In this document: in pieces, positions 1 to 9,537 of the stretch
How positions within the stretch are numbered: the stretch's first letter is position 1
Layout of the letters: each line of letters opens with the position of its first letter
Origin: CG1-02-35-72 sp045046885
GTDB lineage: Bacteria > Bacteroidota > Bacteroidia > Flavobacteriales > Flavobacteriaceae
DNA length: 64,000 nucleotides
Reading direction: 5' to 3'
Assembly: GCA_045046885.1 (NCBI GenBank)
Contig: JASFYX010000018.1
Location: 1-64,000 of the forward strand
Translations under genes and position numbers: made by a program
The notes under the pieces: generated by a model
Told to the model about the DNA's origin: nothing
Seen by the model: the letters and a program-made list of their open reading frames with translations, nothing else
Databases searched by the model: none

Positions 1-2091
1 GTTTTTATAAGCCACAGAATCAAAAACCATAGTACCAATGGCATGTAAAGTATAAAACCAACCTCGTGTCTGGTCAACACCTTCGGCAATAAAATCAGCC
101 GGAAACGGTATCCCCAGCCCCTCTTTTATTCTCTCCGAAGGGGAGAAATCAGTAGGAATTCCCTTCCCTTCGGGAAGGGTTAGGGATGGGATTTCGAAAG
201 GATAATGCCATTGAGAATACGGCATTGAGCCAGAATCGAACCACACATCAATCAAATCGGCTTCACGATGCATAGGTTTACCCTTATCGGATACCAATAC
301 AATTTTATCGACTATATTTTTGTGTAAATCTATGGTGTCGTAATTGGCTTCACTCATATTACCCACCTCAAAATCGGGGAAGATATCGGCTTTCATAAAA
401 CCTGCCGCTACGGCTTTTTGCATTTCAGCTTTAAGCTCGGCTACAGAACCAATCATTTTGGTTTCATCACCTTCTTCTGTGCGCCAAATAGGGAGTGGCG
501 TGCCCCAATAACGAGAGCGTGATAAATTCCAATCGTTCGCGTTTTTGAGCCAATTACCAAAACGCCCTTCGCCGGTTGATTTAGGCTTCCATTTTATGGT
601 TTGGTTAAGTGCAAACATCCTATCGCGTTTCTCGGTTACTTTTATAAACCAAGAGTCCAATGGATAATATAAAACAGGTTTATCAGTCCGCCAACAATGC
701 GGATAACTGTGTTTGTGCTTTTCTACATTAAAGGCTTTGTTTTCTTCTTTAAGTTGGATGGCCAATTCTACGTCTAACGAACGCTCAGGAACTTCGCTAT
801 CGGTATAATATTCGTTTTTAACATATTTACCCGCATATTTACCCATCTGTTTTATAAAACGCCCCTGTAAATCTACTAAAGGCACTGGGTTTTCATTATC
901 ATCTAAAACCAACATAGGCGGTACACCAGCGGCCTTGGCTACTTGGGCATCGTCTTGACCAAAGGTTGGGGCAATATGTACGATTCCTGTACCATCTTCG
1001 GTGGTTACAAAATCACCCGAAATAACGCGAAACGCTTTATCAGCATCTTGATAAGGCAAAGTAAACGGCAATAATTGCTCGTATTTTATACCAACTAAAT
1101 CGACGCCTTTACATGCTGCAACTACATAAAATGGAATTTGCTTATCATTTTCATTATAGGTGCTTAAATCAGCTTCAGACTCAACTTGTTTAAACTTTTT
1201 ACCAAATTGCTGAATCAAAAGTGCCTTGGCCAAAATGACTTTAATAGGTTTAAAAGTATATTGGTTAAAAGTTTCTACTAGAACATAATCTATTTTTTTA
1301 CCAACAGCCAAAGCGGTGTTAGACGGCAAGGTCCAAGGGGTGGTTGTCCAAGCGATAAAGTAAGTATTATCCCATCCTATTTCCTTCCCAAAGGGAAGGA
1401 TTTGTTTTTGAACTTCCTTTCCTTCAGAAAGGGTTGGGGATAGGACTTTAAACTGCGCCACCACCGTAGTATCGGTCACATCGCGATAAGTGCCAGGTTG
1501 GTTGAGTTCATGTGAACTCAATCCGGTTCCTGCTTTTGGCGAGTATGGCTGAATGGTATAGCCTTTATAAATAAGTCCTTTGTTGTACAGTTGGGCTAAA
1601 AGCCACCAAACTGTTTCCATATATTTGGGCTTGTAGGTAATATACGGGTCGTCCATATCTACCCAATGCCCCATTTTTCGCGTTAAATCTTCCCACACAT
1701 CGGTGTAGCGCATAACCGCTTTTTTGCAAGCTTCGTTATAAGCTTCTACACTTATTTTTTTACCGATATCTTCTTTAGTGATACCCAATTCTTTTTCAAC
1801 GCCCAGTTCAATAGGTAAACCATGGGTATCCCAACCCGCTTTACGTTTTACTTGATAGCCTTTTAAAGTTTTATATCGGCAAAAAATATCTTTAATAGCA
1901 CGCGCCATAACATGATGAATACCAGGTAATCCATTGGCAGAAGGAGGCCCTTCGTAAAACACAAAAGGTTTGTTGGCGTCACGACTTGTGATACTCTTTT
2001 TGAATATGTCATTCTCCTCCCAAAAAGCCAATGTTTCATCGGCTATTTTTGTCAAATCTAAACCCTTATATTCTTTAAATTTCTGACTCAT
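1..2091 (-). CDS. ileS: Isoleucyl-tRNA synthetase, C-terminal part beyond window
   Basis: Class Ia aminoacyl-tRNA synthetase that charges tRNA-Ile in the cytoplasm. The reading frame is open from the ATG at 2091 to base 1, giving 697 residues. It carries the HIGH-type nucleotide site (PSANGLPGIHH, near residue 52), the editing-domain stretch AWTTTPWTLPSNTA, and DVWFDSGSMPYSQWHYPF followed by GVDQTRGWFYTLHAIG. The KMSKS loop and anticodon-binding region lie left of the window. Two stretches, about residues 217-238 and 631-657, read as proline/glycine/lysine-rich inserts and are encoded by palindromic repeats (separate entries). They sit in loops between conserved blocks, so the enzyme is probably active. 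The gene is divergent from the suf operon. Confidence 0.95.
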   Translation of the reverse strand, partial: MSQKFKEYKGLDLTKIADETLAFWEENDIFKKSITSRDANKPFVFYEGPPSANGLPGIHHVMARAIKDIFCRYKTLKGYQVKRKAGWDTHGLPIELGVEKELGITKEDIGKKISVEAYNEACKKAVMRYTDVWEDLTRKMGHWVDMDDPYITYKPKYMETVWWLLAQLYNKGLIYKGYTIQPYSPKAGTGLSSHELNQPGTYRDVTDTTVVAQFKVLSPTLSEGKEVQKQILPFGKEIGWDNTYFIAWTTTPWTLPSNTALAVGKKIDYVLVETFNQYTFKPIKVILAKALLIQQFGKKFKQVESEADLSTYNENDKQIPFYVVAACKGVDLVGIKYEQLLPFTLPYQDADKAFRVISGDFVTTEDGTGIVHIAPTFGQDDAQVAKAAGVPPMLVLDDNENPVPLVDLQGRFIKQMGKYAGKYVKNEYYTDSEVPERSLDVELAIQLKEENKAFNVEKHKHSYPHCWRTDKPVLYYPLDSWFIKVTEKRDRMFALNQTIKWKPKSTGEGRFGNWLKNANDWNLSRSRYWGTPLPIWRTEEGDETKMIGSVAELKAEMQKAVAAGFMKADIFPDFEVGNMSEANYDTIDLHKNIVDKIVLVSDKGKPMHREADLIDVWFDSGSMPYSQWHYPFEIPSLTLPEGKGIPTDFSPSERIKEGLGIPFPADFIAEGVDQTRGWFYTLHAIGTMVFDSVAYKN
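118..200. repeat. Palindromic repeat (family PR1) inside ileS
   Basis: Two hairpin cores in tandem. One has 8-base arms, CCCTTCCC and GGGAAGGG, at 161-179. The other is a TCTCC/GGAGA type near 132-146. The unit adds about 25 in-frame residues to ileS just before the conserved PADFIAEGVDQTRG block. The same CTCCCCTTCGG...AGAGGGG pattern recurs between sufB and sufC. Confidence 0.75.
1377..1443. repeat. Second PR1-like palindromic repeat inside ileS
   Basis: Two adjacent near-palindromes on the coding strand, CCTTTCTGAAGGAAAGG and CCTTCCCTTTGGGAAGG, encode a run containing LSEGKE and LPFGKE. This replaces the variable loop between the conserved VVAQFKVL and YFIAWTTTPWTLPS blocks. Length is close to a multiple of three and the frame is kept. 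Confidence 0.7.
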
Positions 2092-2234
2092 TTACGCGCA
2101 TTACTTTTAATGATTTGCGAAATTACATATTTTCTTAATACTATCGCTTTTAAGCAGAAAAAAATACGTTATTTTTGCTATGAAGTACGTAATTTATAGT
2201 GTAATATACATTACAAAAGATATGTATTCAAAAC

Positions 2235-2287
2235 TTTAGTATTGTGCCGATTTGTTTATATATTTGCACTTATTTAGAATGAATCTA
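2235..2287 (+). promoter_or_regulatory. suf operon promoter with operator-like palindrome
   Basis: A Bacteroidota-type promoter: -33-like TTTA at 2235-2238, 20 bases of spacer, and -7 box TATATTTG at 2259-2266. Just downstream, over the expected transcription start, lies TAGAATGAATCTA (2275-2287), of the form TAGA-N5-TCTA. An almost identical motif lies at the same place in the sufS promoter (32135-32147), so it is a candidate operator for coordinate control of Fe-S genes. The regulator is not identified. Confidence 0.6.
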
Positions 2288-2294
2288 TATAATT

Positions 2295-2624
2295 ATGATA
2301 CAAGTTAGTGAAACTGCCAAAAAAAAGGTACTAGAAATGATGAAAGATGACGGTTTTGACACCGCAACAGACTACGTTCGTGTAGGTGTAAAAAGTGGTG
2401 GTTGTTCTGGTTTATCATATGAATTAAAATTTGACAATAAATCACACGAAACGGATAAAGTGTTCGAGACTAATGGTATTAAAATTGCCGTTGACAAAAA
2501 GAGCTTTTTGTATTTGGTGGGCACAACACTCGAATATTCGGGTGGTCTTAACGGAAAAGGATTCGTATTTAACAATCCAAATGCAAATCGTACTTGTGGT
2601 TGTGGCGAAAGTTTTTCACTTTAA
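2295..2624 (+). CDS. sufA: SufA/IscA-type Fe-S carrier protein
   Basis: A-type carrier that accepts Fe-S clusters from the SufBCD scaffold and passes them to apo-proteins. The 109 residues are the usual family length. The three conserved cysteines are at 37 (GGCSGL) and at 101 and 103 (CGCGESF). It is first in the suf operon, 15 bases before sufB. The ATG at 2295 has the promoter -7 box about 29 bases upstream. SufA, IscA and ErpA cannot be told apart from sequence alone; the name rests on context. Confidence 0.9.
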   Translation: MIQVSETAKKKVLEMMKDDGFDTATDYVRVGVKSGGCSGLSYELKFDNKSHETDKVFETNGIKIAVDKKSFLYLVGTTLEYSGGLNGKGFVFNNPNANRTCGCGESFSL

Positions 2625-2639
2625 TTATTTGAAATTTCT

Positions 2640-4097
2640 ATGACGCAAAAAACAAAATATACTGAAGAGCATCTTAAAAAAGAACTCGAAACGCAAGAAT
2701 ACGAGTACGGCTTTTATACCGATATAGAGTCAGAAAAATTTGCTGTGGGTTTAAACGAAGATGTTGTTCGTGCCATTTCTAAAAAGAAAGAAGAACCCAA
2801 ATGGATGACCGATTGGCGTTTAGAAGCTTTTAGAATTTGGCAAACTATGACCGAACCCGATTGGGCTAACGTAACCTACAAAAAACCCGATTTTCAAAAT
2901 ATTAGTTATTTTTCGGCACCCAAAAAGAAACCTAAATTAGACAGCTTAGATGAGGTTGATCCCGAACTACTTAAAACCTTTGAAAAGTTAGGCATATCTG
3001 TTGATGAACAAAAACGCCTCAGTAACGTAGCTGTTGATGTGGTTATGGACTCGGTTTCTGTAGCTACCACTTTTAAAAAGACTTTAAACGAACGCGGTAT
3101 TATCTTTTGTCCCATTTCTGAAGCGATAAAAAACCATCCCGAATTGGTAAAAAAATATTTGGGCAGTGTGGTCCCCAGAACCGATAATTTTTATGCCGCT
3201 TTAAACTCGGCTGTCTTTTCTGATGGGTCGTTTTGTTACATCCCAAAAGGGGTAAAATGCCCGATGGAATTATCGACTTATTTTAGAATAAACGAAAGTG
3301 GCACAGGGCAGTTTGAGCGTACTTTATTAATTGCCGATGAAGACAGTTATGTAAGTTATCTTGAAGGCTGTACAGCCCCGCAACGCGACGAAAATCAGTT
3401 ACATGCGGCTGTGGTTGAACTCATCATTTTAAAAGATGCCGAAATAAAATATTCAACTGTTCAGAACTGGTTTCCAGGTGATAAAAATGGGATAGGCGGT
3501 ATTTACAATTTTGTAACCAAACGTGCTATTTGCGATACCAATGCCAAAGTGTCTTGGACACAAGTAGAAACAGGCTCTGCCGTTACGTGGAAATACCCGA
3601 GTTGCATTTTAAAAGGCGATAATTCGGTGGGCGAATTTTACTCAATTGCCGTTACCAACAATTACCAACAAGCCGATACTGGTACCAAAATGATTCACTT
3701 AGGCAAAAACACCCGAAGCACCATTATATCAAAAGGTATTTCGGCCGGAAAATCACAAAACTCCTATCGCGGGTTGGTAAGGGTGAACGCCCGTGCTGAA
3801 AATGCACGAAATTTTTCGCAATGCGATTCCCTTTTAATGGGCAATTTATGTGGGGCACACACCTTTCCGTATATAGAAAATAAAAGCAAAAGCGCCCAAA
3901 TAGAACACGAAGCCACCACCAGTAAAATTGGCGAAGACCAGTTATTTTATTGCAACCAACGGGGTATTGATACCGAAAAAGCCATCGCACTAATCGTTAA
4001 CGGATTTAGTAAAGATGTACTTAACAAATTGCCGATGGAATTTGCCGTAGAAGCACAAAAATTGTTAGAAATAAGTTTAGAGGGCTCGGTTGGATAA
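2640..4097 (+). CDS. sufB: Fe-S cluster assembly scaffold SufB
   Basis: Cytoplasmic scaffold subunit of the SufBC2D complex on which clusters are built from cysteine-derived sulfur. At 485 residues it is the usual length. The beta-helix core contains the family blocks YCYIPKGVKCPMELSTYFR-like near residue 200, YLEGCTAPQRDE near 240 and GKNTRSTIISKGIS near 360. The C-terminal region SQCDSLLMG...HEATTSKIGEDQLFY carries the conserved E/H residues. Second gene of sufABCD. A PR1 palindrome separates it from sufC. Confidence 0.95.
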   Translation: MTQKTKYTEEHLKKELETQEYEYGFYTDIESEKFAVGLNEDVVRAISKKKEEPKWMTDWRLEAFRIWQTMTEPDWANVTYKKPDFQNISYFSAPKKKPKLDSLDEVDPELLKTFEKLGISVDEQKRLSNVAVDVVMDSVSVATTFKKTLNERGIIFCPISEAIKNHPELVKKYLGSVVPRTDNFYAALNSAVFSDGSFCYIPKGVKCPMELSTYFRINESGTGQFERTLLIADEDSYVSYLEGCTAPQRDENQLHAAVVELIILKDAEIKYSTVQNWFPGDKNGIGGIYNFVTKRAICDTNAKVSWTQVETGSAVTWKYPSCILKGDNSVGEFYSIAVTNNYQQADTGTKMIHLGKNTRSTIISKGISAGKSQNSYRGLVRVNARAENARNFSQCDSLLMGNLCGAHTFPYIENKSKSAQIEHEATTSKIGEDQLFYCNQRGIDTEKAIALIVNGFSKDVLNKLPMEFAVEAQKLLEISLEGSVG

Positions 4098-4196
4098 AAG
4101 CCCCCTAAATCCCCCACAAGAGGGGACTTAAAAAGTTTGAAATAAAAATAAGATAAATAATAAATGCTCCCCTTCGGGGAGATTAAAGAGGGGAAA
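4095..4196. repeat. Palindromic repeat PR1 between sufB and sufC
   Basis: Contains GCCCCCTAAATCCCCC with GAGGGG (4101-4127), and a hairpin CTCCCCTTCGGGGAG followed by ATTAAAGAGGGG (4165-4193). The second half matches the element inside ileS at about 118-146. It supplies an in-frame ATG at 4164, 33 bases upstream of the more likely sufC start. Confidence 0.75.
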
Positions 4197-4934
4197 ATGT
4201 TAAAGATTAAGAATCTGCACGCAAGTGTAAACGATCAAGAAATTTTAAAAGGTATAAATTTAGAGATTAAACCCGGCGAAGTACACGCCATTATGGGACC
4301 AAACGGTTCGGGTAAAAGTACTTTATCATCGGTTATAGCCGGAAATGATACTTATAAAGTCACACAAGGGGATGTCATTTTAGACAACAAAAGTTTATTA
4401 GATTTTGCGCCCGAAGAACGCGCCCATAAAGGCATTTTTATGTCTTTTCAATATCCTGTTGAAATTCCGGGTGTTACCACCACCAATTTTATTAAAACTG
4501 CTATCAATGCCAAACGCAAAGCACTCGGGCTAGAAGATTTACCAGCTAACGAAATGCTTAAAAAAATTCGTGAAACCGCCAAATTACTCGATATAGATCG
4601 CAAGTTTTTATCACGCTCGTTAAACGAAGGCTTTTCGGGAGGTGAGAAAAAACGCAACGAAATCTTTCAGATGGCGATGCTCGAACCCAAATTGGCTATT
4701 TTAGATGAAACCGATTCGGGCTTAGATATTGACGCTTTAAAAATTGTGGCCAACGGTGTGAATAAATTAAAAAGTAAAGACAATGCCGTAATTGTTATCA
4801 CACATTACCAACGTCTGCTAGATTATATAGTTCCCGATTTTGTTCATGTACTTTACAACGGAAAGATTGTTAAGTCGGGAGGTAAAGAATTGGCTCACGA
4901 ATTGGAGGAAAAAGGATATGATTGGCTTAAATAA
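4197..4934 (+). CDS. sufC: Suf complex ATPase SufC
   Basis: ABC-type ATPase that drives conformational change in SufBCD. I chose the ATG at 4197 because the family starts MLKIKNL-like, and the upstream in-frame ATG at 4164 lies inside a palindromic repeat. From this start the protein has 245 residues. Walker A GPNGSGKST is at 34-42, the ABC signature FSGGEKKR at 146-153, Walker B LAILDETDSGLD at 167-178, and the H-switch ITHY near 202. It has no membrane segments, as expected for SufC. Confidence 0.95.
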   Translation: MLKIKNLHASVNDQEILKGINLEIKPGEVHAIMGPNGSGKSTLSSVIAGNDTYKVTQGDVILDNKSLLDFAPEERAHKGIFMSFQYPVEIPGVTTTNFIKTAINAKRKALGLEDLPANEMLKKIRETAKLLDIDRKFLSRSLNEGFSGGEKKRNEIFQMAMLEPKLAILDETDSGLDIDALKIVANGVNKLKSKDNAVIVITHYQRLLDYIVPDFVHVLYNGKIVKSGGKELAHELEEKGYDWLK

Positions 4935-5023
4935 TTTGAGAAAAAAGTTATATGTTTTTAGTTATAGGTTATGCGTTTTTTTAACCTATTAACATTTAAC
5001 AAATAACTGTTAACAAAAAAACA

Positions 5024-6346
5024 ATGGAATTAAAAGATAAATTAATTGGCTCTTTTTTAGCTTTCGAAAATACGGGTTTGGCCGATTTAGATTCGAAAGT
5101 CCATCAAGAGCGCACCGATGCTTTTAACAGGTTCGAAAAGATGGATTTCCCTACTAAAAAAGACGAAGATTGGAAATACACCTCGTTAAAACCTATTTTA
5201 AATACCGATTATAATCTGTTTCCAGAAATGGAAAACAATATCGAATTAAAAGATGTTAAACGCTTTTTTATTCACGAAATAGACAGTTATAAAGTGGTGT
5301 TTGTAGATGGGGTTTACAGTTCGTTTTTATCTGAAACCACTCACGAAGGTTGTGATATTTGCCTGTTATCATCGGCTATAAAAAAGCCTAAATACAAAAT
5401 GGTAATCGACCATTATTTTAATACCATTGCTGACAAAAATGACAATTTAACAGCGCTTAATACGGCTTTTACAAATGAAGGCGCCTATATAAATATTCCT
5501 AAAAATACAGTTTTACCCAAACCCATTCAGATTTTGCATTTTAGCACGGGTAACAGTAAAGAGGTACTTTTACAACCACGAAATTTGATTATTGTAGGCG
5601 AAAATGCCCACGTTCAAATTATTGAACGCCATCAAAGTCTGTCTAAAAATGCCACTCTTACCAATGCGGTTACCGAAATTTTTGCACAAAAACGTGCCAT
5701 AATCGATTATTATAAAATTCAGAATGACTTACAATCGGCTTCTTTAATAGACAGCACTTATGTATCGCAAAAGCAAAACAGTATTGCTTCTGTCGGCACT
5801 TTTTCATTTGGCAGCAAACTCACGCGTAACAACTTAAAATTCTACCATAACGGCACACATATTACCTCTAATCTAAATGGCGTAACCATCATTGGCGACA
5901 AACAGCACGTAGATCACAATACTTTGGTCAATCATAAAACACCCGATTGTGAGAGCCATCAGAATTATAAAGGTATTTATGCCGATAAATCTGTTGGTGT
6001 TTTTAACGGTAAAGTTTTGGTGCATAAAGAAGCGCAGAAAACCAATGCCTTTCAGCAAAACAACAATATTTTATTACACGACGGGGCAACCATAAATGCC
6101 AAACCTCAGTTAGAGATTTTTGCCGATGACGTCAAATGTTCGCACGGTTGTACCATTGGTCAGTTAGACGATGATGCTTTATTTTACCTCCGTTCGCGCG
6201 GTATTCCTAAAGACGAAGCGACGGCTTTATTACTCTATGCTTTTAGCAACGATGTGTTGGATAAAATAAAAATTCCCGCTTTAAAAAACCGTATTACCAA
6301 GCTCATTGCTTTAAAATTGGGCGTTAATTTGGGGTTTGATTTATAG
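5024..6346 (+). CDS. sufD: Fe-S cluster assembly protein SufD
   Basis: SufB paralog that partners it in the SufBC2D scaffold and is needed for iron acquisition. Its 440 residues match the family. Visible features are an N-terminal KKDEDWKYTSLKP block near residue 46, the beta-helix core, and the C-terminal signature DDVKCSHGCTIGQLDDDALFYLRSRGIP near residue 370. It is last in the operon; the usual next genes sufS/sufE are absent here, with sufS found at 32158. Confidence 0.95.
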   Translation: MELKDKLIGSFLAFENTGLADLDSKVHQERTDAFNRFEKMDFPTKKDEDWKYTSLKPILNTDYNLFPEMENNIELKDVKRFFIHEIDSYKVVFVDGVYSSFLSETTHEGCDICLLSSAIKKPKYKMVIDHYFNTIADKNDNLTALNTAFTNEGAYINIPKNTVLPKPIQILHFSTGNSKEVLLQPRNLIIVGENAHVQIIERHQSLSKNATLTNAVTEIFAQKRAIIDYYKIQNDLQSASLIDSTYVSQKQNSIASVGTFSFGSKLTRNNLKFYHNGTHITSNLNGVTIIGDKQHVDHNTLVNHKTPDCESHQNYKGIYADKSVGVFNGKVLVHKEAQKTNAFQQNNNILLHDGATINAKPQLEIFADDVKCSHGCTIGQLDDDALFYLRSRGIPKDEATALLLYAFSNDVLDKIKIPALKNRITKLIALKLGVNLGFDL

Positions 6347-6390
6347 CCCAGGCGCCTCTTAATCTCCCAGAAGGAAAGAAATTCATACAT

Positions 6391-6464
6391 CTCTGCGAAT
6401 TCCGATATCAATCGGAATGTGATCTGCCCGTACCTAAACGGCACGTCCGGGCGGGCAGTCTCTC
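6391..6464. repeat. Dispersed palindromic repeat PR2
   Basis: Contains CTGCGA, the hairpin TTCCGAT/ATCGGAA with a 4-base loop, then GCCCG...CGGGC and GGCAGTCTC. A shorter copy with the same order (CTGCGAG, GTGCCGAT/ATCGGCAC, GGCAGTCTC) lies after sufS at 33379-33421. It occupies most of the 229-base gap between sufD and the next gene. Confidence 0.65.
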
Positions 6465-6575
6465 AATCATAACCTAATATCCAAATTAGTATAAAATGGA
6501 TTGCTTTTTCACAAAAAAACTATTTTTATTTTTGGTATAGTTGTTGTAAACTCTCTGTCATTAATTTAAAACTTG

Positions 6576-7115
6576 ATGACCTATCGTATAACGCTACTCT
6601 TTTTACTGCTCTTTTTAAAAACTTTTTCGCAAGACGACGATAAAACCCAAGGACTCTTTTATAAAATTTCATTAGCCGGAACTTTAATGCACAACGAAAA
6701 TTTTGAACTTGGTAATAGTGACAGCGAGAGTTTCATTATTCTAAATGCGCTGTTTTTTAACAATACTTTTGGCTTGCAAATTGACAACCGTTTTAGTGCT
6801 GGACTCAATTTAGAATACGAAGGGCATCTTAAACAAAATCTCAATTTTTTACCCGCTTACGTCAGTTTGCGTTATGTTTTATTTCAATACGAAGACAATT
6901 TTTTTATCCGTGGCGGTTATGGGCGACTGTTAAAATTAAATGACAATTTTGAAAGAGGCGGCTTTTATAAAGCCGGTATGGGCTTTCAAATTTTTAATGA
7001 AGATTACCGCAATTCGTTCCTTATCGGATTGGATTTTACACGTAAACAATATGGTTTTATAAGACATTCTAAAATATCGAGTGTGTCAGTTTTTTTGGAG
7101 TTTGAGGTATTTTAG
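6576..7115 (+). CDS. Secreted/outer-membrane barrel-like protein of unknown function
   Basis: From the ATG at 6576 (an in-frame TTG precedes it) the protein has 179 residues. It has a hydrophobic signal peptide ending near TFSQ, then alternating hydrophobic/polar strands rich in F, Y, N and G, and a terminal aromatic residue (SVFLEFEVF). This fits a small beta-barrel envelope protein, but I recognise no named family. The last 24 residues align without gaps to an orphan reading frame at 20973-21053, a broken paralog. The gene is convergent with the permease operon. Confidence 0.6.
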   Translation: MTYRITLLFLLLFLKTFSQDDDKTQGLFYKISLAGTLMHNENFELGNSDSESFIILNALFFNNTFGLQIDNRFSAGLNLEYEGHLKQNLNFLPAYVSLRYVLFQYEDNFFIRGGYGRLLKLNDNFERGGFYKAGMGFQIFNEDYRNSFLIGLDFTRKQYGFIRHSKISSVSVFLEFEVF

Positions 7116-7164
7116 GATTTATTACAAATTAAATTTGGCGTGACATCAAACAAATCATCAGTTT

Positions 7165-9510
7165 CTATTCATATCTTAAGGCTTCTACCGGATTTTTTCT
7201 TACTGCCCTAAAAGTAAAAATAGATACCACTCCAAAAACCAACACCGATACCAAAGCCGAAGCCAATGCAAACACCCACCATTTTATTGATACAGCGTAG
7301 ACATACTGTTGCAACCAAAGTTTAGAGATTTGGTAAGAAACAGGTATAAAAATCACAAGAGCTACAGCAATGTTCCACATAAAAACCTTATTCAGCAACA
7401 GTAATAAATCGTTTGTAGATGCCCCATTTATTTTACGAATACCTAATTCTTTGGTTCGTAAATTAATCATACTTAGTATAAAACCAACCAAACCAGCAAG
7501 TGTTATAAGTGCCGCGAGAATAGAGAAGAAGCTTACGGTATTTTTTACGGCACGGTCAAACCGATAATTTTCTCGCAATGAAATATCATAATAGCGAACC
7601 TGAACAATCTGACCGGGAGCAATACTTTTAATAGTTTGTTTAATTTTATGTACTGTGGCAGCCATCCCTATAGTGGAAATTCGAGCCGTAATTACCGAGT
7701 AAACTGAAGGATACTGGTATCGGCTAAATACAGTAGGTTGCATAGCCGAATGCAGTGAGCCTGAAACAAAATCATCAGCAAGGCCAACTATTAAACGGGC
7801 ACCATTACGATAAACATTTTTACCAACAGGATGTTTAAAACTAAATAGTTTTGCTGCCTTACGGGTAACAATTACACTATTATCATGAATAGCAGAACCA
7901 TTAAATCCCAGACCTTTTAACTTTATTTTTAGTGTTGCAAAAAAATCTTTATCAACACTAATGTTTCGTACAATTTTTAAGTTTTCTCCATCCGGATTAG
8001 GTGAAAAGCCATTACCCGAAAGCTGCCATATAGGGATGGCATCAGATAAACATACCGATACAACATTGGGAATTTTTATTATTTCACTTTTTATTACCGC
8101 ATCTTTTGTATAAAGCGGTTTGTTTTGTAATGCAATATAAATCAGATTATTTGAATCATAGCCTTTGTTAAAATGCGTGATAAAGTTAAACTGCCTATTG
8201 ATAAAAAACATAAAAATAAACAAGCTTAACGAAATGCCTATCTGTAGCGTAAGCAAAGCACGTTGTAAATTGGTATTTATAGGCGGTTTGTAAGATGACT
8301 GTGCTTTTTGAATAGTCCTAAAATATTGGATTGACCAATGTACGGGAATCAAGTAAATTACTACAAAAGCAATAAAAAACACCAACAAAAACAAAAGCAA
8401 AAACGATACGTTTGTAAAGGATTTGGTAAGACTAAACTGAAAATTAGATTCGATAAACGGATTTATAAGTAAAATAAAAAGAATAGCCACTATTGTTGAA
8501 GCCAACATATAAAAAAGTGCTTCGTTAAAAATAAGCTTATGTATATCGAAAACGGAAGCCCCCAAAGTACGATGAATGGCAATTTCCTTTATAAATTTAC
8601 GATATCCCGCCAGTATTAACAAAAGTGAATTAAAACACACCAAACCAAATATCAACACACCTATAAATATCATAATGGCATAAATGACTTTCTTTTCAGG
8701 ATTGATAATAAACGTGGCTTTTGTAAGTGGAATAAGTTGGTAGGTTGAAAAAAAACCACGTGCTTCGTCTGCAGCAACATCGTAATATTTGTGTAAAAAT
8801 GCCGGCATGCCTTTTTCAATTTCGTTAGGATTTGTGTGTTGTGTTAGTTTGATAAAACCCTTAAAACTATCGCCGCCACCCCAACCCATATACAGCCTGT
8901 TTTCGTCTTTTAAAGTAGCAAACGACAAGATAACATCGGTCTTAAAACTTGAATTAGGCGGCCAGTCTTTAATGACGCCCGAAATGGTAATCGGTCGCAT
9001 TTCGTTCAGATAAATTATTTTATCCATAGCAGTTGTATTATTACCAAAAAGTTTTTTTGCTAATTTTTGCGTAATAACCGCTGTATTTTTTTGTAGCAAT
9101 GAGCCATTTGCCGTTCCGGCAACAAACCAACGCTTAAAAACTTTAAAAAATAGCGAATCGGCATATATGGTATTGGCTTCAATTAACGATTCGTTTACTT
9201 TATAATTTGTTTTTCCGTTATTAAAAACCTCTGTTCCTACCGCAACCCCCACAAAATCTGAAACCATAGCCGGTACAAGTGGCTGTACAAGAGCTTCGTC
9301 TACCCCGCTGTAATCGGGTGATTTAAAATTGTCAAAAACTTGATAAATTTGGTTTTTATCAGCATAAAAATTATCGGTACTTAACTCATTTAATGCGATA
9401 TAAAAAAGCACGAGTGCGCTGGCCATACCAACACCCATAGTAATTATGCGCAACCAAAGGGTCAATTTGTGAGACTTTAATCTTTTTAATAAAATGACAA
9501 TTAAATTCAT
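7165..9510 (-). CDS. FtsX/MacB-type ABC transporter permease (third of operon)
   Basis: Inner-membrane permease of 781 residues. It has an N-terminal membrane helix (about 20-43), a large periplasmic MacB-like domain, a three-helix FtsX block near 280-400, a second periplasmic domain, and a final FtsX block near 660-775. The ending KELGIRKINGAS...NPVEALRYE is shared by the operon's permeases. Such proteins work as mechanotransmitters driven by a LolD/MacB-type ATPase. It is last of five same-strand genes. Substrate is unknown; it may act with the two neighbouring permeases or represent an alternative partner. Confidence 0.85.
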   Translation of the reverse strand: MNLIVILLKRLKSHKLTLWLRIITMGVGMASALVLFYIALNELSTDNFYADKNQIYQVFDNFKSPDYSGVDEALVQPLVPAMVSDFVGVAVGTEVFNNGKTNYKVNESLIEANTIYADSLFFKVFKRWFVAGTANGSLLQKNTAVITQKLAKKLFGNNTTAMDKIIYLNEMRPITISGVIKDWPPNSSFKTDVILSFATLKDENRLYMGWGGGDSFKGFIKLTQHTNPNEIEKGMPAFLHKYYDVAADEARGFFSTYQLIPLTKATFIINPEKKVIYAIMIFIGVLIFGLVCFNSLLLILAGYRKFIKEIAIHRTLGASVFDIHKLIFNEALFYMLASTIVAILFILLINPFIESNFQFSLTKSFTNVSFLLLFLLVFFIAFVVIYLIPVHWSIQYFRTIQKAQSSYKPPINTNLQRALLTLQIGISLSLFIFMFFINRQFNFITHFNKGYDSNNLIYIALQNKPLYTKDAVIKSEIIKIPNVVSVCLSDAIPIWQLSGNGFSPNPDGENLKIVRNISVDKDFFATLKIKLKGLGFNGSAIHDNSVIVTRKAAKLFSFKHPVGKNVYRNGARLIVGLADDFVSGSLHSAMQPTVFSRYQYPSVYSVITARISTIGMAATVHKIKQTIKSIAPGQIVQVRYYDISLRENYRFDRAVKNTVSFFSILAALITLAGLVGFILSMINLRTKELGIRKINGASTNDLLLLLNKVFMWNIAVALVIFIPVSYQISKLWLQQYVYAVSIKWWVFALASALVSVLVFGVVSIFTFRAVRKNPVEALRYE

Positions 9511-9537
9511 ATTAAATATTTTTAAACGCCAAAACAG

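Noticed and set aside
4164..4196. Upstream start of sufC at 4164
   Set aside because: The extra 11 codons come entirely from a palindromic repeat, and the ATG at 4197 matches the conserved family start.
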